Below are positions 23,084 to 31,884 of a DNA stretch of 36,140 nucleotides, one piece after another. The DNA is taken from positions 1-36,140 of the IMG/VR virus record IMGVR_UViG_3300025141_000333; one strand, given 5' to 3'. Made by a program: the position numbers and the translations under genes. A model generated the notes under the pieces. It saw nothing but the letters and a program-made list of their open reading frames with translations, searched no databases and had not been told where the DNA came from. This stretch comes from a virus. How positions within the stretch are numbered: position 1 is the first letter of the stretch; every line of letters starts with the position of its first letter.

Positions 23084-24022
23084 CTATATAGCCGATAGCA
23101 AATCGTACAATAAGTAGTCGTCCCTATCTACAAAGGTTGCGCTTTTCTTACGTTCTTCAAAAACAGATTTAGTCATAGATCCGACGTCATCATAGCCCGA
23201 AATATCTATCTTATAAAGCTCCACGTCATATTTTAATAGAGTCTTTATAATTTTTCTTTCTTTGTTGGCCGCGTCGGGATCTAAAGCCATATAAACGGGC
23301 GTGTCATTATATACAATCTTTTGTATAAGGCGGGAATCCGTTCGGAGAGTGCTTCCGAGAATAGGTACTCCATTCCCTGCAATTATGGCATCGAAAGCGC
23401 CTTCTACTAATATCAGATCGGCACCCCAGTCCACGTATAGCTCGTTAAATACCACATTCTTAGAAGCTTTTGGGTTTTTGTATTTATAAGAATCTTCGTT
23501 ATAGGATCTAGCAATAAAATAATTTACATCGCCATTATCATCAAAAGAAGGTATGACCACTCGATTTCGATACTCTCCGCTGAAGCAGTACCCAATCTTC
23601 CAGCGTACAATATCTGCATGGGTTAGCCCTCGAGACATCAAATATTTATAGGCATATACTCCGCTAGCGGGAACCTTGGGGGAAGTTAAAGTCTCGAATT
23701 CTACCGGGAGGTCCAGTTTTTCTCTTTCATCTCGGACGCTCGGATCCACGAATAAATCATCAAAGCCACTAAGATTGGTACGACCTGAAATTTCGTCCCA
23801 TTTCTGTAACTGTCGATACGAGCCAAAACGCCTAACAAGATGCCTAATATTACGACCGCGATAATCACAAACCCAACACTTAAAAGCATTTTTGTCCAAA
23901 TTAACAGAGAGTTTGCGTTTGTGGTGATCGCAAGCCGGACACCGGAAAAGAAGTTCGCTTCCTTTATCGCCGTAGTTTCCAAAAGTCTCATAAAGAATCT
24001 TCTTCGCTTGTTGGTTGTTCAT
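23084..24022 (-). CDS. 61: DNA primase (T4 gp61-like), 312 aa
   Basis: An N-terminal zinc-binding domain has Cys28-x2-Cys31 and Cys49-x2-Cys52 (CPAC, then CWVC). The TOPRIM catalytic core follows: LILVEGAFDA at 203-212 with Glu207 and YMALDPDA at 244-251 with Asp248 and Asp250. This is the arrangement of T4 gp61 and DnaG, which make RNA primers for the lagging strand; T4 gp61 is 342 aa, so the length fits. The ATG at 24022 has GAGGG upstream and a promoter ends just before it (24039-24067). It lies between the resolvase and recombination genes in a replication cluster. No helicase gene is in the window. Confidence 0.92.
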   Translation of the reverse strand: MNNQQAKKILYETFGNYGDKGSELLFRCPACDHHKRKLSVNLDKNAFKCWVCDYRGRNIRHLVRRFGSYRQLQKWDEISGRTNLSGFDDLFVDPSVRDEREKLDLPVEFETLTSPKVPASGVYAYKYLMSRGLTHADIVRWKIGYCFSGEYRNRVVIPSFDDNGDVNYFIARSYNEDSYKYKNPKASKNVVFNELYVDWGADLILVEGAFDAIIAGNGVPILGSTLRTDSRLIQKIVYNDTPVYMALDPDAANKERKIIKTLLKYDVELYKIDISGYDDVGSMTKSVFEERKKSATFVDRDDYLLYDLLSAI

Positions 24023-24038
24023 ATTTCCCTCGTAAAGA

Positions 24039-24067
24039 AATATATCCCGTTATAGTAGGTATGTCAA
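24039..24067 (-). promoter_or_regulatory. Sigma-70-type promoter of primase gene
   Basis: TTGACA (24062-24067), 17 bases, TATATT (24039-24044). The -35 box overlaps the last codons of the RuvC-like gene. Predicted start near 24032 gives a leader of only about 10 nt, with a GAGGG ribosome site inside it. Confidence 0.85.
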
Positions 24068-24612
24068 GAAGAAAGTTTTTCTTTCTCTGTAATAAGTCCG
24101 GCTCGAGCTACTATCAAAGCATCTGCCATATCGTAATATTTGGGTCTGGGGTTTCCCTGGTGTGTATATTCAATTTTAAAATCTTCATCGTTCTTAAGAA
24201 GATGCTCCATGACAACCTTTTTAGCCTTTTGTCCCCGGGGGACCTTGATTCCGGCTTTCTTTCGCGCTTGCGTGGCTCCGATATACTCCGGTTGCAATTC
24301 AAATATTTCATACAACATCCACGACGCCACTCCATTAAAGCGCTGTAATGCCGCCATCGTCTTTGCACTCGATCCGCCGGAATTAAAGAAAGTAAACGGC
24401 TGCTCAATGTAGATGTGATCTACGCCTCTTTTGTTAAACGCCTTACAGTGTTTGTCGGCCAAATCCAAAGAACATTCACGAAATTGCAAACATTTCTCAA
24501 AAAAACCTTTATACCTTCTAAGATCGCACACGCATGTTTCTATCAATTTGCCATTATCATCGATAACAGCAAACCCGGTAATACTAGTGGAAACGTCGAC
24601 ACCCAGAATCAT
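24064..24612 (-). CDS. ruvC: RuvC-family Holliday junction resolvase, 182 aa
   Basis: The RNase H-like core is plain: GVDVSTSITGFAV with Asp6, HIYIEQP with Glu70, and YYDMADALIVARAG with Asp161 and Asp164, the four acidic residues of RuvC. A QARKKAGIKVPRGQKAKKVV segment fits the usual DNA-binding stretch before the last motif. Such enzymes cut four-way or branched DNA before packaging, a job done in T4 by unrelated gp49. The ATG at 24612 lies only 6 nt after a perfect -10 box, with no Shine-Dalgarno, so the mRNA may be leaderless. It follows the tail block and starts the replication cluster. Confidence 0.88.
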   Translation of the reverse strand: MILGVDVSTSITGFAVIDDNGKLIETCVCDLRRYKGFFEKCLQFRECSLDLADKHCKAFNKRGVDHIYIEQPFTFFNSGGSSAKTMAALQRFNGVASWMLYEIFELQPEYIGATQARKKAGIKVPRGQKAKKVVMEHLLKNDEDFKIEYTHQGNPRPKYYDMADALIVARAGLITEKEKLSS

Positions 24613-24618
24613 ATTTAT

Positions 24619-24647
24619 ATTATAACCTATTTTTTGCTAAATGTCAA
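24619..24647 (-). promoter_or_regulatory. Consensus sigma-70 promoter of RuvC gene, predicted leaderless
   Basis: TTGACA (24642-24647), 17 bases, TATAAT (24619-24624): a perfect consensus. It overlaps the last codons of the 419-aa tail gene. The expected start, about 7 nt past the -10 box, falls on the A of the RuvC ATG. The AATAGGTTATAATAT segment is shared with the Mre11-Rad50 promoter. Confidence 0.88.
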
Positions 24648-25896
24648 ATTTTAATTTAAAAGAAACATCTTCTGATTCTTTTTTTAATACAGGATTCGCC
24701 AATGTAGCAATTCCAATAAGATTTTTATTTCTATCATAAATGGCGACCCTCGATACAAAAACTTGTCTCTCAAAGGACGCAGAGTAATAAGCCTCAGAGG
24801 AACTTACGAAGTTCTTCAATTTTAAATCTTTATTTTCTTCATACACATGAGAAGAAGTAAGAAAGATCTTAGACTGTCCGGTTTCCAGGAAAGTAGGATT
24901 GTTGGAGTAATTAACCTCTCCACGGCGCGCATGCGCCAACATGGTGGTTACCTGCGTTTCGGATTGTCCTTTAAATGTCATAGAAAAAGAAGCGCTATTA
25001 AAAGAAGTTGCCGACGTTACTTGCGTGACGCCATCATTCATTCCGGCACCGAAAAACAACCAAGAAGGATAACGGGTCTGTGGTATGTATGTGCTTAGCC
25101 CAATCTGAGTGTGAGTTTCTAAACTTGTGCTCCCGGTAAGCAACAAGAGTCCCTCTTCGTACAAAACGACGCCATGCACACTTCCGGAGCCAGGAGACCC
25201 AGTAGGCCCTGTTTGTATCAACTCTCCGTTTTGCCGGCTGTCTTGTAACTCCCCTATAAGAGAGCCACTAAAATACCACTTCAGAGACATCGTACCCGGC
25301 TTAAGACGAGAGCCGTAAAAAATAGAAGGAATATTAATGATACTGGCTGGGAGTAAATCTTTGTTCCCGCCCGGGCCATCTGGTAAGTACCAGGGAGATC
25401 TAACTCCATAATATTGTAACTTATTTCGCATGCTCACATAATAAGGATTATAGCGCCCCGGTGGATTTGGGCCATAAGGGGGATAATGGGGGGCGCCTGG
25501 GATATATTCTCTAGAAATAGAAGCCGAGAGAGGATAACTACTCGTTAAAATATCCCCATATTGAAATTCATTATTATAGGTGGTTTGCCCAACTGTTGTA
25601 AAACTGGATCTCGCACTATCCTTTGAAATCCAGGGATAAATAATGCCAGTATCCGGAAGGCTAGCCGATCCAACAAACCGGCCGGTACTAACCTCTGGTC
25701 GATCAATGTTGTACTCATAAAGACTAATAAAACCTTTTCCAGTATCCACGTTTCGAACTTGGCTATTTCGTGATCCGGATTGTGACGGGATTTGATTATA
25801 TATGACTTCCCCATTGTATATAAGGAACTCACAATTTGGAAAAGCCCGCATCGTGTTAACAAAGATATCTTTGTCACCGAACTTTTTCAAAGCCAT
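24637..25896 (-). CDS. Virion structural protein, 419 aa, paralog of 345-aa protein
   Basis: The product starts MALKKFGDKDIFVNTMRAFP and is rich in Tyr, Ser, Gly and Pro, with a Pro/Tyr-rich stretch at about 135-160 (GAPHYPPYGPNPPGRYNPYY). The C-terminal ~100 residues match the 345-aa neighbour: EVNYSNNPTFLE against EYNYSSNPSYLD, then a beta-rich end with IAIATLANPVL-like and KLKFDI against KLSEPL and RVRLDY. Both also have GVVLYEEGLLLLTGS against GVLFYQAGIAVVSSS. No enzyme motif is seen. It starts 3 nt after the upstream stop with weak ribosome site evidence, so coupling is likely. I recall similar proteins as structural components of marine myophages; the place on the virion is unknown. Confidence 0.72.
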   Translation of the reverse strand: MALKKFGDKDIFVNTMRAFPNCEFLIYNGEVIYNQIPSQSGSRNSQVRNVDTGKGFISLYEYNIDRPEVSTGRFVGSASLPDTGIIYPWISKDSARSSFTTVGQTTYNNEFQYGDILTSSYPLSASISREYIPGAPHYPPYGPNPPGRYNPYYVSMRNKLQYYGVRSPWYLPDGPGGNKDLLPASIINIPSIFYGSRLKPGTMSLKWYFSGSLIGELQDSRQNGELIQTGPTGSPGSGSVHGVVLYEEGLLLLTGSTSLETHTQIGLSTYIPQTRYPSWLFFGAGMNDGVTQVTSATSFNSASFSMTFKGQSETQVTTMLAHARRGEVNYSNNPTFLETGQSKIFLTSSHVYEENKDLKLKNFVSSSEAYYSASFERQVFVSRVAIYDRNKNLIGIATLANPVLKKESEDVSFKLKFDI

Positions 25897-25899
25897 TTT

Positions 25900-26937
25900 T
25901 CAGTAATCCAATCGCACCCTTATCGTAATATCATTATTAGGATCTTTACGAAGAGGTTCGGAAAGTTTAGCAACAGCCAACATTTCGCCGGCATCGTTGT
26001 ATAAACCAACGGTAGTAATATAAGAGACCGGTTGGTCGTCTTCTTGATTCTTTACTCTGATCTTACTACCATCAAGATAGGAAGGATTAGAACTATAATT
26101 GTACTCATTATGCGGAACGCGGCAAAAGTAAATGGTAGAATTAATTTCTGTAGTATTGTTGAAAGATATATCCTGAATACGATGCCTTAGAGCATTCGTG
26201 GACCCTGTAATTGGAAGATCTTTCATTGCCGTTTCTACTGTTGATCCGTCGGCAAAATTTGTGACTCCAGTAAAGACTGAAGATGAAACTACTGCAATGC
26301 CAGCTTGATAAAAGAGCACACCATGAGCATTATTAGTGGTGTCATAGAGGACCCCAAAATCGCCTCCGTTAGAGGTACCCACGCCACCGCTGCTACCATA
26401 AGATGCAGATGCGTCAGTAAGTACCTTGGTCGACGTAAAGGGAGTGGACCAACTATTATCCGTACCGAACGTGATAGTGAACGAGTTCCTCTTAATTTCA
26501 TCTTTAGTTAAAAGTCGAGAAAAGGGAATAAAGAAAACTTCCTTCATCTCACCATATCCGTCTAGGCTCAGATCCGACTCGAATTTCTTAATGGAATCCG
26601 CAGTTGAAGAAGTATATCCAAGTAACAATTGTGCAAATTGATTATAAAGATTTATCTTTTTCGCATTCTGAGGGTTGGCCGGGCTACTATAGCTTGATTC
26701 CTCGTCATACCCAATAGTCAAATCAAAAATATGATTGGCAGATGAGCTTAAAACGGGATAGTCAAAGACAGACTGAAACATTCCGTGAGTATAGTTTTTG
26801 ATATTGGTATCATTAGGGAACGTCCCATATACACCAGACATTATGGTTCCCGTAATAGGAATGACTTCGTGCAACATTGTCGTGGTTGTCGTCACATCAC
26901 TATTGGGATCAATTGGTGTTAAATTGATTACTGGCAT
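25900..26937 (-). CDS. Virion structural protein, 345 aa, paralog of 419-aa protein
   Basis: The sequence is beta-rich without signal peptide or membrane segment. It shares with the 419-aa protein a HGVLFYQAGIAVV segment near residue 205, NEYNYSSNPSYLDG near 275 and a C-terminal end SEPLRKDPNNDITIRVRLDY. The shared C-terminal domain suggests a duplicated attachment or oligomerisation module with different N-terminal parts. The start at 26937 has TGGAGA upstream. It follows the 359-aa gene by 21 nt in the tail block. Likely a tail or baseplate-periphery component; I cannot name a T4 counterpart. Confidence 0.7.
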   Translation of the reverse strand: MPVINLTPIDPNSDVTTTTTMLHEVIPITGTIMSGVYGTFPNDTNIKNYTHGMFQSVFDYPVLSSSANHIFDLTIGYDEESSYSSPANPQNAKKINLYNQFAQLLLGYTSSTADSIKKFESDLSLDGYGEMKEVFFIPFSRLLTKDEIKRNSFTITFGTDNSWSTPFTSTKVLTDASASYGSSGGVGTSNGGDFGVLYDTTNNAHGVLFYQAGIAVVSSSVFTGVTNFADGSTVETAMKDLPITGSTNALRHRIQDISFNNTTEINSTIYFCRVPHNEYNYSSNPSYLDGSKIRVKNQEDDQPVSYITTVGLYNDAGEMLAVAKLSEPLRKDPNNDITIRVRLDY

Positions 26938-26958
26938 TTAAAAATCTCCATTATTATA

Positions 26959-28038
26959 TTAAGTACTTACTCTTCGAATAATTCTAACAGGTATCGAAAT
27001 AGATGCACCGGTTCGGGCGCCAAAGACATATACCATTGAATCAATAAAGTCATATCTATACCCCGTCGTACTTCCGTTAAAGAGCGATGCTGCCGAAACA
27101 GAAGTGCTCCCTATTTGAGTATACAAGACGTCTCGGGCCCCACCAGAGGTTCCGTCGGTTCTTAGACTACTCTTAGCTATGGGCTTAAAGCAAGTTACTG
27201 TATCTCCTGGTCCTAAAATTGTAGAATATTGGTCAGCAGTGCCATTGGTGTTTGGAACAACAACGCTATTGGGTCGCGCAGCGGCCGGAAAGAAGTTGTA
27301 GTTACGAATACTAGCTCTTTCGGTTACCTTTCTAGCAACCTGCCTACGTTGAACCGACCAGCCCACACGCAAATCATCGTTATTGCTAATCTTATTGGCG
27401 AAGACGCCGTTAGTGTTAGAGGTAAAGACTCGACCGGTAAGTCGACTGTCTAGCCCTATAAAATAGCGACGGTTAGAAATATCATTACCTAAGATATAGG
27501 TTTGTCTATTGTCTACATCTTTAGTTAGCTCAGAAGTGTTCAAACCTCCTTCTATAAAGATATAAGGCGCCACTGGGCCCAAATAGGCTTTACCTACTTT
27601 CTCTGCGCTAATACCCTCGCCTGTGCGCAAATCTACAAGAGCATTATATGTGGTATTGTTAACAGCAAAATAGTACAATCCATTGTGGTTCTGTAAGGCT
27701 GGAAAAGTACTTGCAGCACTCTTCTCGTTCACCTTCAAACTAGGAAGGTAAAGCAGTTCGGTGTCCTGGATTTTCAAGAGTCCGTAATTGATACTAGAAT
27801 TGGCCATAGTAAACGCCTCTAAAATTGGCGTCTGCATGATCTCCAAATCTGCGTAGTTTGATCCCATGGGGTTATTTAAATCATATTCAGCGTAATTTAT
27901 CTCGTCGTCTCCTAATGCATAAGACACAATTCGAGCGCCCGATCCGCCGTTCTTGGCTGCTTCCGCCAACCTTTTGCGACCGGTCTCGGTCAACACGGCG
28001 TCTAAAATAATGTCGCCAGAGTTATCTAAAAAAGCCAT
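26959..28038 (-). CDS. Virion structural protein, 359 aa (GDIILDAVLT family), paralog of 330-aa protein
   Basis: It starts MAFLDNSGDIILDAVLTETG, then RKRLAE and YALGDDEINYAEYD. This N-terminus closely matches the upstream 330-aa protein (MAFQNKCGTIVLDAVLTDIG, FSLGDDEVDYAFG), and both end with a [DS]YIDT/YDFIDS-like segment and IPVRIIRRVST or IPLRIVRYAGT. The C-terminal half is beta-rich. I recall this family as conserved structural proteins of marine T4-like phages, without a proven position. The ribosome site is GAGAGG, 9 nt before the ATG. Two tandem diverged copies suggest a hetero-oligomeric ring or collar or neck-to-tail parts; that is inference. Confidence 0.75.
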   Translation of the reverse strand: MAFLDNSGDIILDAVLTETGRKRLAEAAKNGGSGARIVSYALGDDEINYAEYDLNNPMGSNYADLEIMQTPILEAFTMANSSINYGLLKIQDTELLYLPSLKVNEKSAASTFPALQNHNGLYYFAVNNTTYNALVDLRTGEGISAEKVGKAYLGPVAPYIFIEGGLNTSELTKDVDNRQTYILGNDISNRRYFIGLDSRLTGRVFTSNTNGVFANKISNNDDLRVGWSVQRRQVARKVTERASIRNYNFFPAAARPNSVVVPNTNGTADQYSTILGPGDTVTCFKPIAKSSLRTDGTSGGARDVLYTQIGSTSVSAASLFNGSTTGYRYDFIDSMVYVFGARTGASISIPVRIIRRVST

Positions 28039-28106
28039 TTATTATACCTCTCTTTACATAAATAGTTCATATTTTATTTGTATTCCTTTTATAGAAAATA
28101 AAATGA

Positions 28107-29099
28107 TCAAGTACCCGCATATCGAACAATACGAAGCGGTATCAACAATTGCATACCAGTAGACGCTCCCTCGAGCAATATATTGGTATCTATATAGTCA
28201 TATTTATCGCCTCCGCCGAATAACAAGGAGTCGGTAGTACCAAACGCGGTATAACGCTCGTCCGGGGATGCGGTGGATGGTCCCACTAACTTGTCGGTCA
28301 CTTTTATATTAAAAGCAATTGCGACTCCGCGAGGGCCAAGGATCGCGGAATTGGTGCTAGAATATTCAAAAATCTCATTGTTCACGGTTTTCGCCCTATA
28401 TGTTTCAAAATTCTCTATTGAAGACCCTAGGGATATCTTAACTGTCGAAACTAGTGGAGACATTTTTATATATAAATTGTCTCCCGTATCATCTTTAAAA
28501 TAGGCATCATTGGTGTTTATCAATAGTTTATCCACAAACCTGCCATCACAATACATAAACACATATTCGTCAGCAAGTCCCAGATTGGTTATAAATCTTT
28601 CTTTACCCGCAGGACCTGTTGTGACCGTAGACAGTTCTGTGTCAGTGATTCCTGATTCAATAAAAATAAAATTCCGAGATGCTTGGTTGTTTTCCATAAT
28701 ATAAGAGTCATTGCTGGAAAAAGCTGTTTTAAGCTTTGTCGTAGTCTCGTCATTGACTGCCACATAATAAACGTCCCCAACTGAAGACTTTAGGGCGGCG
28801 CCGAGGGCTTTCTGGTTAAACACGAAAGAAGGAAAATAAGTAACATCTTGTCGAGGTAAACTTAAAAGGCCATATTTTATATTGGAGGCGCCGATCGAGC
28901 CAGCCTCCAAAATTTTTGGAAAAGACCCCGGGGGGATTTCCCACGTTCCGTTATCCATGTTACCAAATGCATAATCTACCTCATCATCTCCTAAAGAAAA
29001 CTTTGATATCTTAAAATTAGATCTTGCCAACTTTTGCCGACCGATGTCTGTGAGGACTGCGTCGAGTACTATTGTTCCGCATTTGTTTTGAAAAGCCAT
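28107..29099 (-). CDS. Virion structural protein, 330 aa (GDIILDAVLT family)
   Basis: Paralog of the 359-aa protein directly downstream. Shared landmarks include the N-terminal IVLDAVLTDIGRQKLA, KFSLGDDEVDYAFGN, NIKYGLLSLPRQDVTYFPS at about 75-95, a FIFIESGITDTELS region near 150 and the terminal LLIPLRIVRYAGT. No enzyme or membrane features are seen. It starts 7 nt after the 925-aa gene; the region before the ATG is AT-rich (GGTATAATTATAAT) and lacks a clear Shine-Dalgarno, so coupled or leader-poor translation is possible. The 68-nt gap after its stop holds AT-rich sequence and no convincing promoter. Confidence 0.74.
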   Translation of the reverse strand: MAFQNKCGTIVLDAVLTDIGRQKLARSNFKISKFSLGDDEVDYAFGNMDNGTWEIPPGSFPKILEAGSIGASNIKYGLLSLPRQDVTYFPSFVFNQKALGAALKSSVGDVYYVAVNDETTTKLKTAFSSNDSYIMENNQASRNFIFIESGITDTELSTVTTGPAGKERFITNLGLADEYVFMYCDGRFVDKLLINTNDAYFKDDTGDNLYIKMSPLVSTVKISLGSSIENFETYRAKTVNNEIFEYSSTNSAILGPRGVAIAFNIKVTDKLVGPSTASPDERYTAFGTTDSLLFGGGDKYDYIDTNILLEGASTGMQLLIPLRIVRYAGT

Positions 29100-29106
29100 A
29101 TTATAA

Positions 29107-31884
29107 TTATACCGATTCTTGAGTTTTATAAGTGATATTTAAATCTATTTTCTTGCCGGTTTTCTTCGAAGTGACACGAATTTTGAAGGTTTTTCCCCAC
29201 AAAGAGCTTTCTTCTTCTACCGTTCCCACCTTGACGGCATCAATTTGACTATATGCATCCTGAGTAAAATCAACATCACTATTATCAAATTCAATCTGTC
29301 GCAAATTAGGGATCAGTTCAAAAATCTTTTGAAATGAGGTAGAAACAGACTCAAAATTGGTGGCTGTGTTTAGTTCACTTTCAATAATTACTCCGGCGTC
29401 CAAATATTTGTATCCACCATCATCAACCAATTTAATTATCTGGATCGGGCTAAACTTCCCCCCCATTCTGTGTTCATTTAAAAACCTAAAAGTATAATAA
29501 TATTCCCTGTTTGTTTGTACTGCCTCTTCGTAAAAACAAACTGTGGAAGTCTGAGTCGTGGGGCGAAAGTCATCCTCTTCAGCAGAAGGATAGATTCTTT
29601 CTGTTAGTTTTAGATCAATTTCTGTAATTAATTCTCCATCAAAATCTGCGAAACTTGTGGGACGCGTGTTTGTCCGGTAGACTTCCACATATCGCAGCGC
29701 TGAAACCGAAGAATTTTCAAGCAAATCGTCGTCCAAAAGATTTAAAGAATTTAAATATTTTTCTTTATCTAAGTCCTCGGCAGCATTCAGCGTAGTTGGA
29801 TAAGTCTCTTTAATAAAAGCCTCTTTTCTTAAATAAAACCCAATCACTTGAGAATTGTCTCTTCTCTGAAAGGGGGTGACGTCTACTTGACGCGGGGGAT
29901 TGTCAGTAATTTTTATATCTTTCGAGTAAAGAGGTATTTCGCTTATTTTCACATAAGGTTCAATCTCTAATACCATTTCTGCAACAAAATTATTTGTGGA
30001 TAATGCCTCCGAAAAGGTAGCATATGCTGAATCAATAAACTCTATTGGCTCTTCTGCAAGGTTGGTATTTCCCTCTTCCCACCACAACAAAGGTTGTTTT
30101 TGGGAATAAGAAGTGTCGTAAAATTGTAAACAACTCTTTTCGGTTCCGCTCTGATCGGACGTTCCGGTTTGTCGCGAAATCTTAAATCCCTTGTATACAT
30201 ATCGATAACTGATCACTGCCTCATAAGCGTAAATATTATAGTTATAGTTGGCGCCATATTTAACTTGGGTGTCTATAAGGTTGAATGGCGATCCGGAGGC
30301 AGAAACAGTCGGATCATTGAAGAAGAAAAAGTTTTGAAGCGCTTTCTTTTCGGCCGGCCCGCCTAATGATTGTTCGGCTCCTATTTTTTCTACACGAAAT
30401 GCCACAATCTCTGACATTGGGGTTCGCAGATCTGGAATAGATAAAAAATCCCCTATTGACCATGAGTCATCGCCTCGATAGGGAAATGGTAAATTGGTCA
30501 ACATCAAATTCCCTTCCGAACCAAAGAGTTTGACCAATTTTTCTAAAGCATCGGAGGCTCGACTGCTCCGCACGTAGCGGTAACTTCCATCGATGTCTTC
30601 CAGCATCTCCCTCTCTACACTATTGGTAGAAACAAACAAAAAATCCAACTCTTCAGCCGACTTAATCGGAGCATTCATTTCATCTATCAACATTTGATTA
30701 AAATCTGCGCTTCGGATGGTAGTGGTGGTTTTTGTCTGAGCGTTTCCTATCTCAGTAATCTTAACCAATTGCTGGGGCCATGGCTGAGTGTCTACGAATT
30801 TTTTCTTAATCTGCTCTAACAAGATGACATCCCAACCATACTCTTGAAGATATGATGCAAAATTGGGATAGTCGAAATTTGCGCCGGCGTTTATATCAAT
30901 ATGGTGAGTAAAAACATCACTAGGGATTTGCACATTAACATAATATGGTAATCGGGCAAGATCTGTCGTATTGCCCCCTGGTGATGGAGTGTTATTCATT
31001 ACCTCCGTATCGATAAAGACGTTTTTCATCCGCTGTGACAAAAAAGACTGCACCGTTTGGGAATATTCCGTGTTCGTCCAGGCATTGTAATAGTCATTAA
31101 TATAGTATTTGCGATCCCCATAGGGCTCCCCTGTTGTGTTGTTGAGATCTAGAACTGATTCATCGGGGGCTAACCACGCAAATTGTTTGGTTGCAAAAAT
31201 ATCGGATAAAGATAAAGCTGCACTTGCGTCATCACTGTATTCTCCATTTAAAGACACATACTGCCTTATTTCTTCCCGAAACGTCTCATAATCCGATAAA
31301 TTATTTATGACCATCTGCATGAAAGTGTAGCTAGGTAGCGAATAAATAGATTGCGCCTCTTCCTCAAATTTAGGAATATAGCCTTGGTAGACATTCTCTA
31401 CCGTCAGGTAGTTGGTGTCAGCATAATTTTCCCCATCGAGTTCTTTTGCTAACATCTTCCCGATCGGATAATCTTGTATACAGTAATGTCCGTCATATAC
31501 AGCGCTTGTTTCTATTCCCTCATATGTTTCTTCTCCGTAGGGGCCACCACCAATTAACGACTTCCACTGGAAATCTGTCTCTATTACTTCCGAATTTCCT
31601 ACCATCAATACAGATGTTTTTGTGGAAGGATAAATAAGATCTTCACTAACCGGCTGTTGAAACTCTGCTTCCTTAACATATATTTTCCCAAAAGGAATAG
31701 TGGGATCCGCATATTCTTCTACATTCTCTCCCGACTGGTTGTTCAACTCTACCATCTCTGGACTCTTAAACTCTGTGTTGCCATCTTCGTTGGTACCAAA
31801 ACCAGTCCCTAGGGTGCTTCTTATCTTATCGGACGATCCGATGAAAAGACTTGGAGAGATATATTTTACAGTTTTAGTAGTCAT
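29107..31884 (-). CDS. Large virion (probable baseplate/tail) protein, 925 aa
   Basis: This long, acidic, Tyr- and Asn-rich protein has no membrane segment. The N-terminal part (about 1-120) is beta-rich, with IPFGKIYVKEAEFQQPVSED. A C-terminal region at about 740-850 looks like a fibronectin III-type or similar beta-sandwich: VSALRYVEVYRTNTRPTSF, TERIYPS, CFYEEAVQTNREYYYTFRFL, and FSPIQIIKLVDDGG. It ends in a basic beta segment (FKIRVTSKKTGKKIDLNITY). It overlaps the 316-aa gene by 11 nt. Size and position in a structural block suggest a baseplate wedge or tail-periphery protein; no named T4 baseplate homolog is recognised. Confidence 0.7.
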   Translation of the reverse strand: MTTKTVKYISPSLFIGSSDKIRSTLGTGFGTNEDGNTEFKSPEMVELNNQSGENVEEYADPTIPFGKIYVKEAEFQQPVSEDLIYPSTKTSVLMVGNSEVIETDFQWKSLIGGGPYGEETYEGIETSAVYDGHYCIQDYPIGKMLAKELDGENYADTNYLTVENVYQGYIPKFEEEAQSIYSLPSYTFMQMVINNLSDYETFREEIRQYVSLNGEYSDDASAALSLSDIFATKQFAWLAPDESVLDLNNTTGEPYGDRKYYINDYYNAWTNTEYSQTVQSFLSQRMKNVFIDTEVMNNTPSPGGNTTDLARLPYYVNVQIPSDVFTHHIDINAGANFDYPNFASYLQEYGWDVILLEQIKKKFVDTQPWPQQLVKITEIGNAQTKTTTTIRSADFNQMLIDEMNAPIKSAEELDFLFVSTNSVEREMLEDIDGSYRYVRSSRASDALEKLVKLFGSEGNLMLTNLPFPYRGDDSWSIGDFLSIPDLRTPMSEIVAFRVEKIGAEQSLGGPAEKKALQNFFFFNDPTVSASGSPFNLIDTQVKYGANYNYNIYAYEAVISYRYVYKGFKISRQTGTSDQSGTEKSCLQFYDTSYSQKQPLLWWEEGNTNLAEEPIEFIDSAYATFSEALSTNNFVAEMVLEIEPYVKISEIPLYSKDIKITDNPPRQVDVTPFQRRDNSQVIGFYLRKEAFIKETYPTTLNAAEDLDKEKYLNSLNLLDDDLLENSSVSALRYVEVYRTNTRPTSFADFDGELITEIDLKLTERIYPSAEEDDFRPTTQTSTVCFYEEAVQTNREYYYTFRFLNEHRMGGKFSPIQIIKLVDDGGYKYLDAGVIIESELNTATNFESVSTSFQKIFELIPNLRQIEFDNSDVDFTQDAYSQIDAVKVGTVEEESSLWGKTFKIRVTSKKTGKKIDLNITYKTQESV

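Noticed and set aside
24070-24086. AGAAAG/CTTTCT hairpin near the end of the RuvC-like gene
   Set aside because: It is AT-rich, inside coding sequence and not followed by a U run, so it is not called a terminator.
24612-24619. TATAAATA, the T4 late-promoter consensus, at the start of the RuvC-like gene
   Set aside because: It would start transcription inside the coding region; it is an AT-rich overlap with the consensus sigma-70 -10 region.
28039-28106. TATAAT just before the 359-aa gene as a promoter
   Set aside because: There is no acceptable -35 box at 16-18 bases, and the distance to the ATG is too short.
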